Shown here one piece after another: positions 15,071 to 15,121 of a stretch of 15,121 nucleotides of DNA. Location of the stretch: contig CABUJH010000043.1 of the NCBI GenBank assembly GCA_902491895.1, positions 1 through 15,121 of the forward strand, given 5' to 3'. Both the position numbers and the translations under genes were made by a program. Position 1 is the first letter of the stretch; each line of letters starts with the position of its first letter. The stretch comes from an uncultured Collinsella sp. (GTDB lineage: Bacteria; Actinomycetota; Coriobacteriia; Coriobacteriales; Coriobacteriaceae). The notes under the pieces are model-generated. The model searched no databases and was not told the origin of the DNA. It was given only the letters and a program-made list of their open reading frames with translations.

Positions 15071-15121
15071 AATATGAGAAAGCCATTGTCAATAGGCGTG
15101 TTTGTTCGAGCCCGGTTTTAA

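Noticed and set aside
1..15121. CRISPR arrays, toxin-antitoxin, phage or secretion genes
   Set aside because: No regularly spaced repeats and no protein with such motifs were found. Apart from the repeats listed, the window is a metabolic locus.

Overview
The window looks like a chromosomal segment of a high-GC, Gram-positive gut-type actinobacterium. I infer class Coriobacteriia, Collinsella or a close relative, from the GC-rich codon use, the paired glgC/glgD arrangement and the overall cluster style. This is an inference from composition and gene content, not a database match.

Positions 1 to about 13.3 kb hold a nearly complete glycogen metabolism locus on the minus strand, transcribed right to left: glgB (branching enzyme), glgP (phosphorylase), glgC and glgD (ADP-glucose pyrophosphorylase and its regulatory paralogue), glgA (glycogen synthase), then, after a hairpin, an inverted-repeat element and a new promoter region, a very large GH13-GH77 fusion (debranching-type or maltodextrin hydrolase joined to 4-alpha-glucanotransferase) that runs off the left edge. 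GlgC/GlgD make ADP-glucose, GlgA polymerises it, GlgB branches it, GlgP phosphorolyses the chains, and the GH13-GH77 protein probably recycles limit dextrins and maltodextrins. No separate glgX-type debranching gene lies in the window.

The strangest feature is that GlgA and GlgB, the two enzymes that build the polymer, both end in long lysine/alanine/threonine-rich tails like histone H1 (about 281 and 74 residues) that share a T-R-K-R motif. GlgB also has a short basic N-terminus. GlgP, GlgC and GlgD lack such tails.

From about 13.25 to 13.45 kb lies an AT-rich divergent control region with repeated TGGTAAAAC/GTTTTACCA half-sites that overlap probable promoters in both directions. The same half-site occurs before the GH13-GH77 gene, suggesting one sugar-responsive regulator for the locus. 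On the plus strand follow a HAD-family phosphatase and thiamine pyrophosphokinase (9 bases apart), a large perfect hairpin repeat, and a tRNA-Ala(GGC) gene with its own promoter and terminator.
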